From Ruminococcus sp. NK3A76 (lineage in GTDB: Bacteria > Bacillota > Clostridia > Oscillospirales > Ruminococcaceae): a stretch of 64,000 nucleotides of DNA. Each line of letters starts with the position of its first letter. Position 1 is the first letter of the stretch. The stretch lies in contig NZ_JMMA01000002.1 in the NCBI RefSeq assembly GCF_000686125.1, positions 1,426,001 through 1,490,000 of the forward strand, given 5' to 3'. Below the pieces are notes generated by a model. It was not told the origin of the DNA. It did no database searches and saw only the letters and a list, made by a program, of their open reading frames with translations. The translations under genes and the position numbers were made by a program. This document shows positions 16,484 through 25,502 of this stretch, in pieces.

Positions 16484-18316
16484 TTAAGCAGCTTCGTTGA
16501 ATGTAAACTGTATTTCAATTGTATTAACAAGATCACTCTTTTTAAGCGGCATAGGAACAGCAGTTGCATTTTCTGTAGCACCTCTGATATCATCAGGGAG
16601 CTCATTCACCCATGCGTTATAGAGATTTACTCTTGTGCAGCTTCCGTCATCTGATGCGGTGTAATAGCCTGTGTCAAGAGTATACTCATTGCCATTTATC
16701 AGCACCTTGTTGATAGTGATAGTATTCTTGGGGAAGAGGTCTTCACCGTTTGAGATACCGAGTGCCGAGAAAGCCACACCCTTTGCAGCACCGCAGCCTG
16801 TAAAATCGAGCTTTACAGTGTATTCGCCTGAACCTGTTATCTCTGCGTTTGTCGCTTCAAGGCCGGCAGTTGCAGATGTCGGGTCATATTCATCGCCCAC
16901 ACTGTATGTCTTTGAATAATCATTGCTCTGATACATTATCCACGCTATAGCCTTGTTGTCATCAGGCATTAGTACACCACTGTCTGTAAGCTGACCCTGA
17001 GCTGCCGCATAAGCATCATCAATTATCTTCTGAGCGTTTTTCTTAATATCATCGTCTGACATATCCTTCTGCTTTGCGTAAGACTTTTCAAGGAAAAGAT
17101 TCTTCATATCAGCATTGGGCATATCACAGTCACGTCTCTGATAAAGATTATTGCAATCCCAAAGCATAGGGCAGAAGTTATACAGGTCACAGTTTGCAAG
17201 GAAATCCGTGTAGAACTTGTCAGTGTCATTCTTCGGCTCTGAGCTGTTTGTCAGAACAGCATACTCACCTATTACCACACCGTATCCTGCCTCAGTGAAT
17301 TTTGAGAGCTTCTTCATCAGCTCGTTCTGCTCCTCATAATCTTTTACACTGCCCCAGCTGTTGACACCGTCAGTTCCGCAGTAATCCCAGGGAGTATAAT
17401 AGTGCACTGAGAGCAGCAGCTTATCCTTTGCCGTATCAGTCGGCATCTTGAATTTATCATCACAGGTCATGGTTATATCTGTATTATAACCGGCAATAAG
17501 CAGAAAACGCTGTTCATTGTTGCCGCCCGTGCTCCTGATAAGGTCAACGAAAGTCTGGTTTATCTCGTTTGTCTTTTCATAGCACTCGGTCTTTTTGAGC
17601 TTGCCCTTTTTGCCGTCTATCTCGTCATTAAGTCTGTCACCAAGCTCCTCGTTAGCAGATTCAAATATCAGCTTGTCAGAGTAATCCTTAAAGCGCTCGG
17701 CTATTTGTGTCCACATAGACTTGTACATTTCCATGGCAGCAGTTCTCATAGCTTCGTCTTCAGCACCGAAGCGCCCCCACCAGCCGCCGTCCCAGTGGTC
17801 GTTTATGATAACATACATATCGGCATTTATGGCATAGTTGACTATCTCCTCTACCCTGTCAAGATATGCCTTGTCGATATCGTAATTGCCGTCTTCATAA
17901 AAGCTCATGGCATTTGTCCATGCGACCGGCACTCGAAGCGAATCAAATCCACAGTCTTTCATGCCCGTTATCATTTCCTGAGTGGTTATCGGCTGTCCCC
18001 ACGCTTGCTCGCTCTCATCAGGGAAGATATCCTCCTTGCCGTGACTATGTGTGTAAGCCTCCATAGTATTGCCAAGATTTATGCCGTTGCCCATTATCTT
18101 TACAAGCTCAAGACTTGTCAGATCCTTGTTAAGAGAGCCGTCGTCATTTGTCTGCACCTTGCTGTCACCTCCGCTGTCAGTCTGAGAAGCCGCCGAACTG
18201 TCACCGCTTCCGGCCGATGATGAGCTGCCATTACCACAGGCTGTAAACATCATGCTTATACCCAACAGCGCCGATAAAGCTGATGTAAATGCCTTTTTTC
18301 TCCTTTTAAGTATCAT
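16484..18316 (-). CDS. Lipoprotein glycoside hydrolase family 5 (endoglucanase type) with C-terminal beta module
   Basis: The 610-residue product has a signal peptide with lipobox (MMFTAC, Cys ~27) and a Ser/Gly/Asp linker. A GH5 TIM barrel spans about residues 65-430, starting GNGINLGNTMEAY as in GH5 subfamily 4. The acid/base Glu is in FESANEELGDR (~222), the HYYTPWDYCG motif is near 305, and the nucleophile Glu in VVIGEYAVL (~350). From about residue 455 a second beta-rich region (SATAGLEATNAEITGSGEY) probably binds carbohydrate. The lipid anchor places it on the outer face of the membrane; there is no dockerin. Likely substrates are beta-glucan, xyloglucan or glucomannan. Confidence 0.9.
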   Translation of the reverse strand: MILKRRKKAFTSALSALLGISMMFTACGNGSSSSAGSGDSSAASQTDSGGDSKVQTNDDGSLNKDLTSLELVKIMGNGINLGNTMEAYTHSHGKEDIFPDESEQAWGQPITTQEMITGMKDCGFDSLRVPVAWTNAMSFYEDGNYDIDKAYLDRVEEIVNYAINADMYVIINDHWDGGWWGRFGAEDEAMRTAAMEMYKSMWTQIAERFKDYSDKLIFESANEELGDRLNDEIDGKKGKLKKTECYEKTNEINQTFVDLIRSTGGNNEQRFLLIAGYNTDITMTCDDKFKMPTDTAKDKLLLSVHYYTPWDYCGTDGVNSWGSVKDYEEQNELMKKLSKFTEAGYGVVIGEYAVLTNSSEPKNDTDKFYTDFLANCDLYNFCPMLWDCNNLYQRRDCDMPNADMKNLFLEKSYAKQKDMSDDDIKKNAQKIIDDAYAAAQGQLTDSGVLMPDDNKAIAWIMYQSNDYSKTYSVGDEYDPTSATAGLEATNAEITGSGEYTVKLDFTGCGAAKGVAFSALGISNGEDLFPKNTITINKVLINGNEYTLDTGYYTASDDGSCTRVNLYNAWVNELPDDIRGATENATAVPMPLKKSDLVNTIEIQFTFNEAA

Positions 18317-18347
18317 AATGCTTCCTCCGTTCAGTAATCAAGGGTGG

Positions 18348-19679
18348 TCATTTCATAAAAGTAAAATCCAAAAGCTCAAATAAAGATTTGCTGTCAAAAT
18401 ACGGTGCAGTCCAGCCCTCTGTCTCATGTGTGACCTTGAAGAATACAGCGTGCCTGCCTGTAATTGCTTTAACTTTACCTTTGTATACTCCGTCACCAAG
18501 CCCCACATTGACCGAGCCTATGACCTCGCCGCTCTCATAGTCATCAATAATCACATCAACTCTCGAATAGCACCCCTGCCCTCTTGTTTTAAGCGCAAGA
18601 GTGTATTCCTTGCTTGAAAAGTCATCGCCGAAGTCAAAATACTTATACCCTATCACTGAACCTTTTTTGATGTTGACAATCGGCCTTGTGAAAATATCAA
18701 GCTCAGTTATAAAGCACTCGCCTATCAGTACACAGGCTATCTCGGCAGGAGTAGGCTTGTACGGATCAAGCGCTTTTTCAAAGCCGAGAGAGGTCATCTC
18801 GACAGGCGATATCGTTCCGTCAGCGAGTATCTCAATAGGCTCAACGCACGCACGTCTTGACATGATAGTGTTATTCGTCATTCTGTGATAGAAAACATAC
18901 CACTGCCCGTTTATGCAAGCCACCGAGCCGTGATTATTGCCGCCTGGGTAATCAACACCGTTATCTACGATGTAACCCTTATACTCAAAAGGCCCTCTCG
19001 GCGAATCAGATATAGCATAAGCAAGACGGCTGCCCCTTCTTGGCGAATATATCATATAATACCTGCCGTTTATCTTCCTTGGCGAGCTCGCCTCAAAGAA
19101 TCGCTGCTCCTCGGGAGCGTTATCTGTATCATCAATTATCGGGCGCATATATGAGCCGTCGATTATCTCATACATATTTGCAGGATTTATCTCACCAAAA
19201 TTGCTCTCAGTAAAACCGTAATAGATATACACTCTGCCGTCATCATCGACAAGCACTCCGGCATCATTGAAAATGCCGTCATCTCCTGCATCCTTTTCGT
19301 TATATTTATAACGTGAAAGCAGCCTGAACGGCCCCTCAGGCTTTTCGGCAACGCCCACACAGCCCTTTGAACCGACAATGTATGCGTAAAGATAATACTT
19401 TCCGTCATTTTCTATAACATCAGGAGCAAAGAGCTCGGCCTGTGTCCATTCCTTCGTATCAGACGGACGGTCAGCCTTGTCCTTTGTAGAAAAGCTCACG
19501 CCAGAGCATTTGAAATCATTAAGGTCATTAATGTCTGCATACCAGACCTTTAATCTGAAATCGCAAAATGCATCACACCCAACTCTATCATGTGAGCCGT
19601 AAAGATAAACTCTGTCACCGAAGACTCTCGGTTCGCCGTCAGGTATGTATTCCCAAAGCGGTAATATAGGATTAGGCAT
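18348..19679 (-). CDS. Intracellular glycoside hydrolase family 43
   Basis: The 443-residue protein has no signal peptide. Its first ~310 residues are a five-bladed propeller of the GH43 type, opening with PDGEPRVFGDRVYLYGSHDR, then KYYLYAYIVGSKGCVGVA, and the acid Glu in FFEASSPRKINGRYYMIYS (~195), with NNHGSVACINGQWYVFYHR at ~250. A C-terminal beta domain (~330-443) resembles carbohydrate-binding modules. The family includes beta-xylosidases, arabinofuranosidases and galactosidases; the exact activity cannot be read here. It lies between AraC and GH5 in one operon (13- and 31-bp gaps). Confidence 0.9.
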   Translation of the reverse strand: MPNPILPLWEYIPDGEPRVFGDRVYLYGSHDRVGCDAFCDFRLKVWYADINDLNDFKCSGVSFSTKDKADRPSDTKEWTQAELFAPDVIENDGKYYLYAYIVGSKGCVGVAEKPEGPFRLLSRYKYNEKDAGDDGIFNDAGVLVDDDGRVYIYYGFTESNFGEINPANMYEIIDGSYMRPIIDDTDNAPEEQRFFEASSPRKINGRYYMIYSPRRGSRLAYAISDSPRGPFEYKGYIVDNGVDYPGGNNHGSVACINGQWYVFYHRMTNNTIMSRRACVEPIEILADGTISPVEMTSLGFEKALDPYKPTPAEIACVLIGECFITELDIFTRPIVNIKKGSVIGYKYFDFGDDFSSKEYTLALKTRGQGCYSRVDVIIDDYESGEVIGSVNVGLGDGVYKGKVKAITGRHAVFFKVTHETEGWTAPYFDSKSLFELLDFTFMK

Positions 19680-19693
19680 TATTCAGGCTCCTC

Positions 19694-20497
19694 TCATTTA
19701 GTATTTTTAGTTTCAAGCCTGTATTCAGTCGGCGTTTTTCCGGTCTTGTTCCTGAATTGCCGCATAAATGAATACGAGCTCCTGTATCCGCAGCTCAGGG
19801 ATACCTCCTCAACGCTCATAGAAGTACCCGAAAGCAAGCGCTTTGCCTTGTCAAGGCGTGAAGTTATGATATCAAAGATAGGGCTAACGCCAAACATCTT
19901 CTTATAGCTGTGCTGAAAGCCTGATCTGCTCATGCCTACCTCAGCCGCCAGCCTGTCTATGCTCAGCTCGGCCTCGGGTACTGAGTATATCTTTGTCCTG
20001 ATATTAGTAAGGCTCTCAGATTTTGCAGAATGCTGTCCCGGTGAAGATTCACTGCTCCTGTGTGTAAGCCTTGCGAGCTTATAGAGCATACATTCAAGCA
20101 GGGCACCTTCAAGCTCTTCGTTAAACCGTTCTGTGCTGTAATGTTCATATGCAAGCATTCTGAAAAGCTGTGCTATCTCACCCGATGCATCAATATATAC
20201 AGGGATATCAATACCTATACCGATGCGTGAAAGCCATTCAAGATCACGTTCATCATAATCAAAATAAAACCAGTCATCAACATATTTTTCGCCCTTTGCA
20301 CTATACTTTATAGGCGTATCACGCCTGAGCAGGACAAAGGAATTTGCTTTCACGTCATAAGCCTCACCTGCAATAACAAATGATGCCTCTGTTTTTACAA
20401 ACAGGAAAAGCCCGGCACCGGCTCCGTTAGGCCTGTCCATAACAAAGGAGGAATCATGAGAATAATCACAGCCAATCGAACCGATCTTCATTTTCAC
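19694..20497 (-). CDS. AraC-family transcriptional regulator
   Basis: The 267-residue protein joins an N-terminal cupin-like sensor (residues 1-150) to a C-terminal double helix-turn-helix domain. The first helix-turn-helix is LSIDRLAAEVGMSRSGFQHSYK and the second ends with the family signature VEEVSLSCGYRSSYSFMRQFRNKTGKTPTEYR. It is embedded in the glycoside hydrolase operon and very likely senses a sugar and activates the same operon. The gap to GH43 is 14 bp and to the GH26-like gene 20 bp. Confidence 0.93.
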   Translation of the reverse strand: MKMKIGSIGCDYSHDSSFVMDRPNGAGAGLFLFVKTEASFVIAGEAYDVKANSFVLLRRDTPIKYSAKGEKYVDDWFYFDYDERDLEWLSRIGIGIDIPVYIDASGEIAQLFRMLAYEHYSTERFNEELEGALLECMLYKLARLTHRSSESSPGQHSAKSESLTNIRTKIYSVPEAELSIDRLAAEVGMSRSGFQHSYKKMFGVSPIFDIITSRLDKAKRLLSGTSMSVEEVSLSCGYRSSYSFMRQFRNKTGKTPTEYRLETKNTK

Positions 20498-20517
20498 ATT
20501 CCTCCCTTTATTCAGTA

Positions 20518-21960
20518 TTACATTACAGGCTCGTACTCAACTCTTACAGCAGGCAGCTTGTCAATAGTCGTATATGTATTGTAAAGCCCGTCCTCAGTAG
20601 AAATATCATTCATACCGCTTGCAGGGGGCGCAAATATACGCATTGTTAGGTCAGCTGCACCATCAAGAGGTCTTTCAAAGAAAGCGCTCATAAGGTCTAT
20701 CGTCTTAGCTTTGGGTGATTTGTAGAACCACTTGCCGTTTATCTCTATCATAAGATTTAGTTCATTGTCAAAAGTCACCTCGCAGAAGTGAGGGTTCTTT
20801 TCAAAATGCATTGGTATCTCCAGGCCCTCAGCATCTTCTGCACCGCCCCAGCGCAGCTTTACAGGGAAAGCAACTTCTTCACCCTTAGTCATAGAAGGCA
20901 TAAAGAAATCATCATGGATTATCTCCTTGTATGTCTTCATAACAGGCTGCTCGATACCGCAGTCAGGATAATTGGGGTCTTCTATCTCAAGACCGAGCCT
21001 GCCCCTGTCACGGAACTGATAGAAAGTAAATGCCGAGAACCATTCCTCCGGGTCAGCCTTCAGCATATCGCAGAAGCCCTTTACCATTTCAGCCTGCTCG
21101 TAAGCACCGGTAACATCGCCGTCAGCATTAAACTCACTCATGACCATAGGCTTTCTCACACCGCCGTTTATCTCCTTGAAACGGTTATAGCTCATCTTGG
21201 TAAGAGTATAAGTATCCTCGACCGTGCTTCTTCCGTACTGCTTGTTCTCATTGTCCTTAAGCGCCACATCATAAGGCCAGCCCCAGTGAAGCGCCATATA
21301 CTTGTCAACGCTCCAAATATCAGTTGCCTTTACAGCCTCAGAGAACTCCTTCTCCATTATTATCTCAGTAGCATTTTTGTCCTCGATACCGCCAATGCAG
21401 AGAATAGTAGAAACGTTAGGTGCATATTCCTTAAGTATCTTATGGAATCTCACATAGAAATCTGCAACGCCCTGATATGTAGTTCTCTTAGTGAACGAGA
21501 ACCAGTTGCCGGTAGCCTCATGATTTATCCTGAGCAGAAGTCTGCCGTAAGGACGGAGATCATTTGCTATAGCAATAAGATGTTCATCAGATACGTTAGG
21601 GTCGATAGTAAGTGTAAGAGTAACGTCCTGGCCGTGACGGCGGACATCTCTCATATAATTGAAAGGCTCAGCCTCAGTGTCGCCGTTAAGGCCGCCCTTA
21701 TATGTAAAGTAATCATCATAAGGATAATCCCACTGGAAAGACACCTCAGCATCCTTCATAGCCTCAGATATCCTTGCAGGCCATTGCTCGTCGAGCGGAT
21801 AGTAGCAGTACATAAGGCTGATGCTTCTGTGAGGTCTGCCGAGCTTATTGAGGATATAATCCTGATTTACATATTCTCCTCTTTCAGAACCGTCACCGAG
21901 ATCGACAGCGCACTTTGCCTTGCCCATATTCACCTTATAAGCCTTGTATTCATTTGCCAT
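20518..21960 (-). CDS. Clan GH-A glycoside hydrolase, GH26-like (mannanase type)
   Basis: The 480-residue protein lacks a signal peptide. The barrel, about residues 40-345, has the acid/base Glu in LLLRINHEATGNWFSF (~145), like the HE(M)NGNWFWW motif of GH26, and the nucleophile Glu in KPMVMSEFNADGD (~272). The C-terminal ~130 residues form a beta-rich domain of unknown role. GH26 is mainly beta-mannanase, with some xylanases and lichenases. The family call rests on motif likeness only; a related GH-A family remains possible. It is the first gene of the operon. Confidence 0.65.
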   Translation of the reverse strand: MANEYKAYKVNMGKAKCAVDLGDGSERGEYVNQDYILNKLGRPHRSISLMYCYYPLDEQWPARISEAMKDAEVSFQWDYPYDDYFTYKGGLNGDTEAEPFNYMRDVRRHGQDVTLTLTIDPNVSDEHLIAIANDLRPYGRLLLRINHEATGNWFSFTKRTTYQGVADFYVRFHKILKEYAPNVSTILCIGGIEDKNATEIIMEKEFSEAVKATDIWSVDKYMALHWGWPYDVALKDNENKQYGRSTVEDTYTLTKMSYNRFKEINGGVRKPMVMSEFNADGDVTGAYEQAEMVKGFCDMLKADPEEWFSAFTFYQFRDRGRLGLEIEDPNYPDCGIEQPVMKTYKEIIHDDFFMPSMTKGEEVAFPVKLRWGGAEDAEGLEIPMHFEKNPHFCEVTFDNELNLMIEINGKWFYKSPKAKTIDLMSAFFERPLDGAADLTMRIFAPPASGMNDISTEDGLYNTYTTIDKLPAVRVEYEPVM

Positions 21961-22056
21961 ATTATTACTCCTTTCAAGTCAATAATAATTATCACCTATA
22001 TTAATGCAAGTGACATTTTATGTTCTGCACAAAATTCAACTTACCTCTTATAAAGT

Positions 22057-22085
22057 AATATAACACAAAGTATATATATTGTCAA
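22057..22085 (-). promoter_or_regulatory. Promoter of the glycoside hydrolase operon
   Basis: TTGACA (22080-22085) and TATATT (22057-22062) on the minus strand, 17 bp apart, give a leader of about 90 nt. The rest of the 21961-22264 gap is AT-rich. It holds GATTAT and ATAATC half-sites near 22204-22226 that could bind the AraC protein, but this is weak. Confidence 0.75.
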
Positions 22086-22264
22086 GCCTTGCAAAATGGT
22101 ACAAAACGTGTCTGAAAACCTTTTCACAGCACAAAAGTATACCTGATATAAATGATAATATGACTATATGAAACAGTGATTATTTTATTTACCGAATATT
22201 TGTTGATTATCTACAAATAATCATACTAAATTTCGTCACTCATACGATCATATTTTTGCACAAA

Positions 22265-22294
22265 AAAGCCGCCCTGCATAAGCCGGACAGCTTT
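22265..22294 (-). terminator. Terminator of the metF-dac operon
   Basis: AAAGCTGTCC pairs with GGGCGGCTTT over 10 bp (two G-U pairs), followed on the minus strand by a T run. It lies a few bases past the carboxypeptidase stop. Confidence 0.82.
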
Positions 22295-22299
22295 TGATA

Positions 22300-23691
22300 C
22301 TATTCATAATCTTCGTCATCTTCATCATCTGCAGGACGCTTAACATATTTATGCTGTAGCTTATATATAAACATTGATGTATAAGCCACAAACAAGAATA
22401 CAATACCGCCAACACAAAGCCTGAACTCCTTTGAGCTGAAAAACGACTTTGCTATTCTGACTTTTTCATCACTCTTTGACCTGTCAACAGAGCTTGTTGC
22501 TATCAGATCGACTGACGCCAGCTTTTCGCCTTTGTAGCTAAGTGTAAGTGTTCCGAGCTTGTCGCCCTCATAAACAGGAGCAACTACATTCTCATAAAGC
22601 TCTATATCCTTTTTGATATCCTTGAGCTTGATATTGTCAGGCCAGTCACGCTTGAAGCCGTCAGCAGGCTTAAGGTTGACACTGTCACCCTCCTCAGCAA
22701 ACTCCACCTTGACATCTGTTATCTCAGAATTGACATTGATAAAGTCAGTCTCAACAAGATGATAGAACGCCCATTGATATATAGCCTTATGGTCAATAAG
22801 ATTATAATACTCCGGTTCCTCTGTGCCTTCTTTGTACAGAGGTGCGCCCATAGTGACCAGCATATAGTTTTTGCCGTTCATTGATGCTGTAGAAACAAGG
22901 CACCTTCCGGCATCGTCAAGTGTTCCTGTCTTTACACCCTTTACAGGGCTGTAATAGTAATCAGATGTTTCATCAAGCATCTCATTGGTGTTCACGATAA
23001 GCGTGCCGTCAGGGTGCTCGTCTGTCGGAGGGAGATTATAGGTAGGCTTAGAAACTATCTCACCAAACACAGGAAAAGTATCAAGCGCATACTGTGTCAG
23101 TATAGCCATATCCCTGCATGAGGAATAATTCTTTTTGGAAAACAGCCCGTGTGCATTTGAAAAGTGTGAATTCTTCATTCCCAGCTTTTGGGCTTCTTCA
23201 TTCATAAGATCACAGAAATGCGGAATACTGTCGCTGATATTAAGTGCGATTATATTTGCAGCCTCGCATGAAGAAGGCAGCATGAGCGCACAGAGCAGAT
23301 CATAATAGCAGACATCTTCAAACGGCTGTATATCCGCTGTAGAAGCGCCTGTTCCGTACAGCTCGTCAAATGCAGTATTGTCGCCGTGAACATATTTCTC
23401 TTTGAGCTGGTCAGGGTCGTCCTTGAACTGTTCAAGACAAACAACAGCCGTCATTATCTTTGTCAGCGATGCAGGCACCCTTGCTTCATCTGCATTGATA
23501 TCAACTATCACATCTCCGGTATCAGTGTTTACCATATACACTGCCTCAGAATAGATCTTGATAGGCTTTGTTTCTCCGTCGTCATTGGATACATACGGAG
23601 TAAAGTTATAAGCCTCTGCACCAGGCGGAGTGATGCATACAGTCATCATCACAGCACCCAATAAGGCACAGAGGAGTTTTCTTATTCTCAT
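22300..23691 (-). CDS. D-alanyl-D-alanine carboxypeptidase (PBP5/DacF type)
   Basis: This enzyme trims the terminal D-Ala from peptidoglycan stem peptides. The 463-residue protein has a signal peptide, the active-site SLTK in RVPASLTKIMTAV (~75) and KTG in PVKGVKTGTLDDAG (~235). The usual SxN motif reads SSC in MLPSSCEAANIIA (~140), where homologues have SGN. After a beta-rich domain it ends in a membrane helix near residue 430 and an acidic tail (DDEDDEDYE). It is the last gene of the metF operon. A second, canonical enzyme is coded at 32964. Confidence 0.9.
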   Translation of the reverse strand: MRIRKLLCALLGAVMMTVCITPPGAEAYNFTPYVSNDDGETKPIKIYSEAVYMVNTDTGDVIVDINADEARVPASLTKIMTAVVCLEQFKDDPDQLKEKYVHGDNTAFDELYGTGASTADIQPFEDVCYYDLLCALMLPSSCEAANIIALNISDSIPHFCDLMNEEAQKLGMKNSHFSNAHGLFSKKNYSSCRDMAILTQYALDTFPVFGEIVSKPTYNLPPTDEHPDGTLIVNTNEMLDETSDYYYSPVKGVKTGTLDDAGRCLVSTASMNGKNYMLVTMGAPLYKEGTEEPEYYNLIDHKAIYQWAFYHLVETDFINVNSEITDVKVEFAEEGDSVNLKPADGFKRDWPDNIKLKDIKKDIELYENVVAPVYEGDKLGTLTLSYKGEKLASVDLIATSSVDRSKSDEKVRIAKSFFSSKEFRLCVGGIVFLFVAYTSMFIYKLQHKYVKRPADDEDDEDYE

Positions 23692-23708
23692 TTATATTAT
23701 CCTTTCGG

Positions 23709-24449
23709 TCATTCATTTACAATATAAATAATCTCGTTTCCTTTTCTTCTTCCGACACGCTTTACAGCGCCGACATAAGTAAGTATATTAAGCGTACTCT
23801 GCGATAGCTTTCGGTCGATTCCTGCGGCCTTTGCAAAATCGGCAGATGTAAACTCCCCTTCCAGCTGCGGTGGAACAAGCATCATATAATCCTCAGCACA
23901 TTCAAACCAGTATTCCCCAAGGATATCAACAGGATATCTGTCAAACTTAGTTGAGCCACGCTTTTTATCCTTAGAATAGCCGTCAAGCAGCCGCATATCC
24001 TCTGCCTCGATAAGCACAGCCGCAAAAGTAAAACGTGGATTATCAAGCGCATACTTCAGATACATAAGCTCGCCCATAGCTGTATATATGTTGTCTCTTT
24101 TGGGAGAAAGCCTTCTTGAAACGACCTCTCCTGTCACAGGGTCTAACCAGTTTATATATTTCTTTGCAATAACCGGGTACACAACTGTAACATGAGTGTA
24201 TTCAAGAAAACAGTCGAGCTTTTTCCTAAGGCGGTACAAAGCCCTCGTCTGTATCTCGATTATCCCGTTCTCGCCTGCAATATCAGCAACAAAGGAACCT
24301 ATCTTTATTTCAGTATTGTCCGCCTGAGGCTCAAAATAAGCCTTAAGCGTTGCATGGACAGAACGCTCACCGAGCGTGCCTATACCTTTGATGTCACGCT
24401 GCTTGCCGCTGCATTTTTCAACTGCTGCCAGAAAACTCTCCCTGTCCAA
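23709..24449 (-). CDS. Conserved protein with PD-(D/E)XK nuclease-like and winged-helix-like parts
   Basis: I know this only as a conserved clostridial hypothetical. The N-terminal half has GTLGERSVHATLKAYF followed by GSFVADIAGENGIIEIQTR, which has the spacing of a PD-(D/E)XK nuclease core (Glu, then Asp, then ExQ). The last ~65 residues (EGEFTSADFAKAAGIDRKLSQSTLNIL) look like a winged helix. The frame opens at TTG 24476, but the GAAAGGA box sits inside it and points to TTG 24449 (246 residues). It lies between metF and the carboxypeptidase with short gaps. Confidence 0.7.
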   Translation of the reverse strand: MDRESFLAAVEKCSGKQRDIKGIGTLGERSVHATLKAYFEPQADNTEIKIGSFVADIAGENGIIEIQTRALYRLRKKLDCFLEYTHVTVVYPVIAKKYINWLDPVTGEVVSRRLSPKRDNIYTAMGELMYLKYALDNPRFTFAAVLIEAEDMRLLDGYSKDKKRGSTKFDRYPVDILGEYWFECAEDYMMLVPPQLEGEFTSADFAKAAGIDRKLSQSTLNILTYVGAVKRVGRRKGNEIIYIVNE

Positions 24450-24500
24450 CAAAAACTTCCTTTCATTGCTTCTCAATGATTATATGCTGCAATATGCAGA

Positions 24501-25364
24501 TCATGCCTTTATAATGTTTTTAACAGCTTCGTATATCCTTTTTGCAACATATGGGTTGTTCATCGTGTAAAGATGTATTCCGTCAACGCCGTTTGCAATG
24601 AGGTCGGTTATCTGATCTATCGCATACGCAATGCCTGCATCTCTTAATGCATCATCGTTGAATTCATATCTGTCAAGAATCTTCTTGAACTTTTCCGGCA
24701 GAGAAGCGCCGCACATCTTTGTCATGCGCTCGATCTGTCTCTTATTGGTAACAGGCATTATACCTGCCTCCACAGGAACATTTATCCCTGCGATATCACA
24801 CTTTTCAAGGAATGAATAGAAATAGTTATTATCAAAGAAAAGCTGCGATATAAGCTCATTGCAGCCACAATCGACCTTATACTTCAGATGCTTGATATCC
24901 TCAGCAGGAGAAGATGCTTCAAGGTGAGTCTCAGGATAGCACGCACCTATAACATTGAAGCCGCCGTAAACATTTATAAACTTTACAAGGTCACTCGCAT
25001 ATTCAAACTCATTTACAGGAGGCATATCAGGATTAAGGTCACCCCTGAGTGCAAGAATATTCTCAATACCGTTTGCCTTAAGGTCTTCAAGTATCTTTGC
25101 AGCATCAGACTTAGTAAGATAAATACAAGGCAGATGAGCCACGCTCTCGATACCGTACTTTGTCTTTATATCAGATGCTATCTGCACTGTAGTGCTGTTA
25201 TTCACCGAGCCGCCTGCACCAAAAGTCACAGATATAAAATCCGGGTGAACATCAGAAAGCTCATCAAGTGTCGCATATATCGTTTCTATCGACGAAGTCT
25301 TCTTAGGCGGGAATATCTCAAGTGAAAAAATAGCTGTATCTTTTTTGAGTTCATTTATCTTCAT
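24501..25364 (-). CDS. metF: 5,10-Methylenetetrahydrofolate reductase
   Basis: MetF reduces methylene-THF to methyl-THF with a flavin, for methionine synthesis. The 287-residue protein has FSLEIFPPKK at the start, FISVTFGAGGS (~45), NILALRGDLNPD (~95) and VEAGIMPVTNKRQIERM (~195), all family landmarks. The open frame runs further upstream, but ATG 25364 follows an AGGGG box and begins the homologous region. It heads an operon with the nuclease-like protein and a carboxypeptidase. Confidence 0.94.
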   Translation of the reverse strand: MKINELKKDTAIFSLEIFPPKKTSSIETIYATLDELSDVHPDFISVTFGAGGSVNNSTTVQIASDIKTKYGIESVAHLPCIYLTKSDAAKILEDLKANGIENILALRGDLNPDMPPVNEFEYASDLVKFINVYGGFNVIGACYPETHLEASSPAEDIKHLKYKVDCGCNELISQLFFDNNYFYSFLEKCDIAGINVPVEAGIMPVTNKRQIERMTKMCGASLPEKFKKILDRYEFNDDALRDAGIAYAIDQITDLIANGVDGIHLYTMNNPYVAKRIYEAVKNIIKA

Positions 25365-25397
25365 AGTGTGGTTTACCCCTTTAAAGTATATAGATAT

Positions 25398-25426
25398 ATT
25401 ATACAGCCTCAGTCGGATTTTTGCAA
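25398..25426 (-). promoter_or_regulatory. metF promoter
   Basis: TTGCAA (25421-25426) and TATAAT (25398-25403) on the minus strand, spaced by 17 bp, lie about 35 bp before the metF start. No SAM riboswitch fits in this short leader. Confidence 0.72.
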
Positions 25427-25457
25427 GAGCTAAAGTAAAAATAGTACAAATAACACA

Positions 25458-25492
25458 AATAAACTGCCACGAAAACATCATGGCAGTTTATT
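25458..25492 (-). terminator. Terminator of the cohesin-like gene
   Basis: A perfect 12-bp stem (AATAAACTGCCA with TGGCAGTTTATT) lies 10 bp past the stop codon, followed by TGTGTTATTTG on the minus strand. Confidence 0.82.
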
Positions 25493-25502
25493 TTAACCAA
25501 TA

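Noticed and set aside
20788-22053. 421-residue open frame on the + strand opposite the GH26-like gene
   Set aside because: The minus-strand frame has glycoside hydrolase motifs and a good ribosome binding site. The + frame has none and reads through the operon promoter region.
25365-25460. SAM riboswitch upstream of metF
   Set aside because: The promoter leaves only about 35 nt of leader and none of the conserved S-box sequence is visible.
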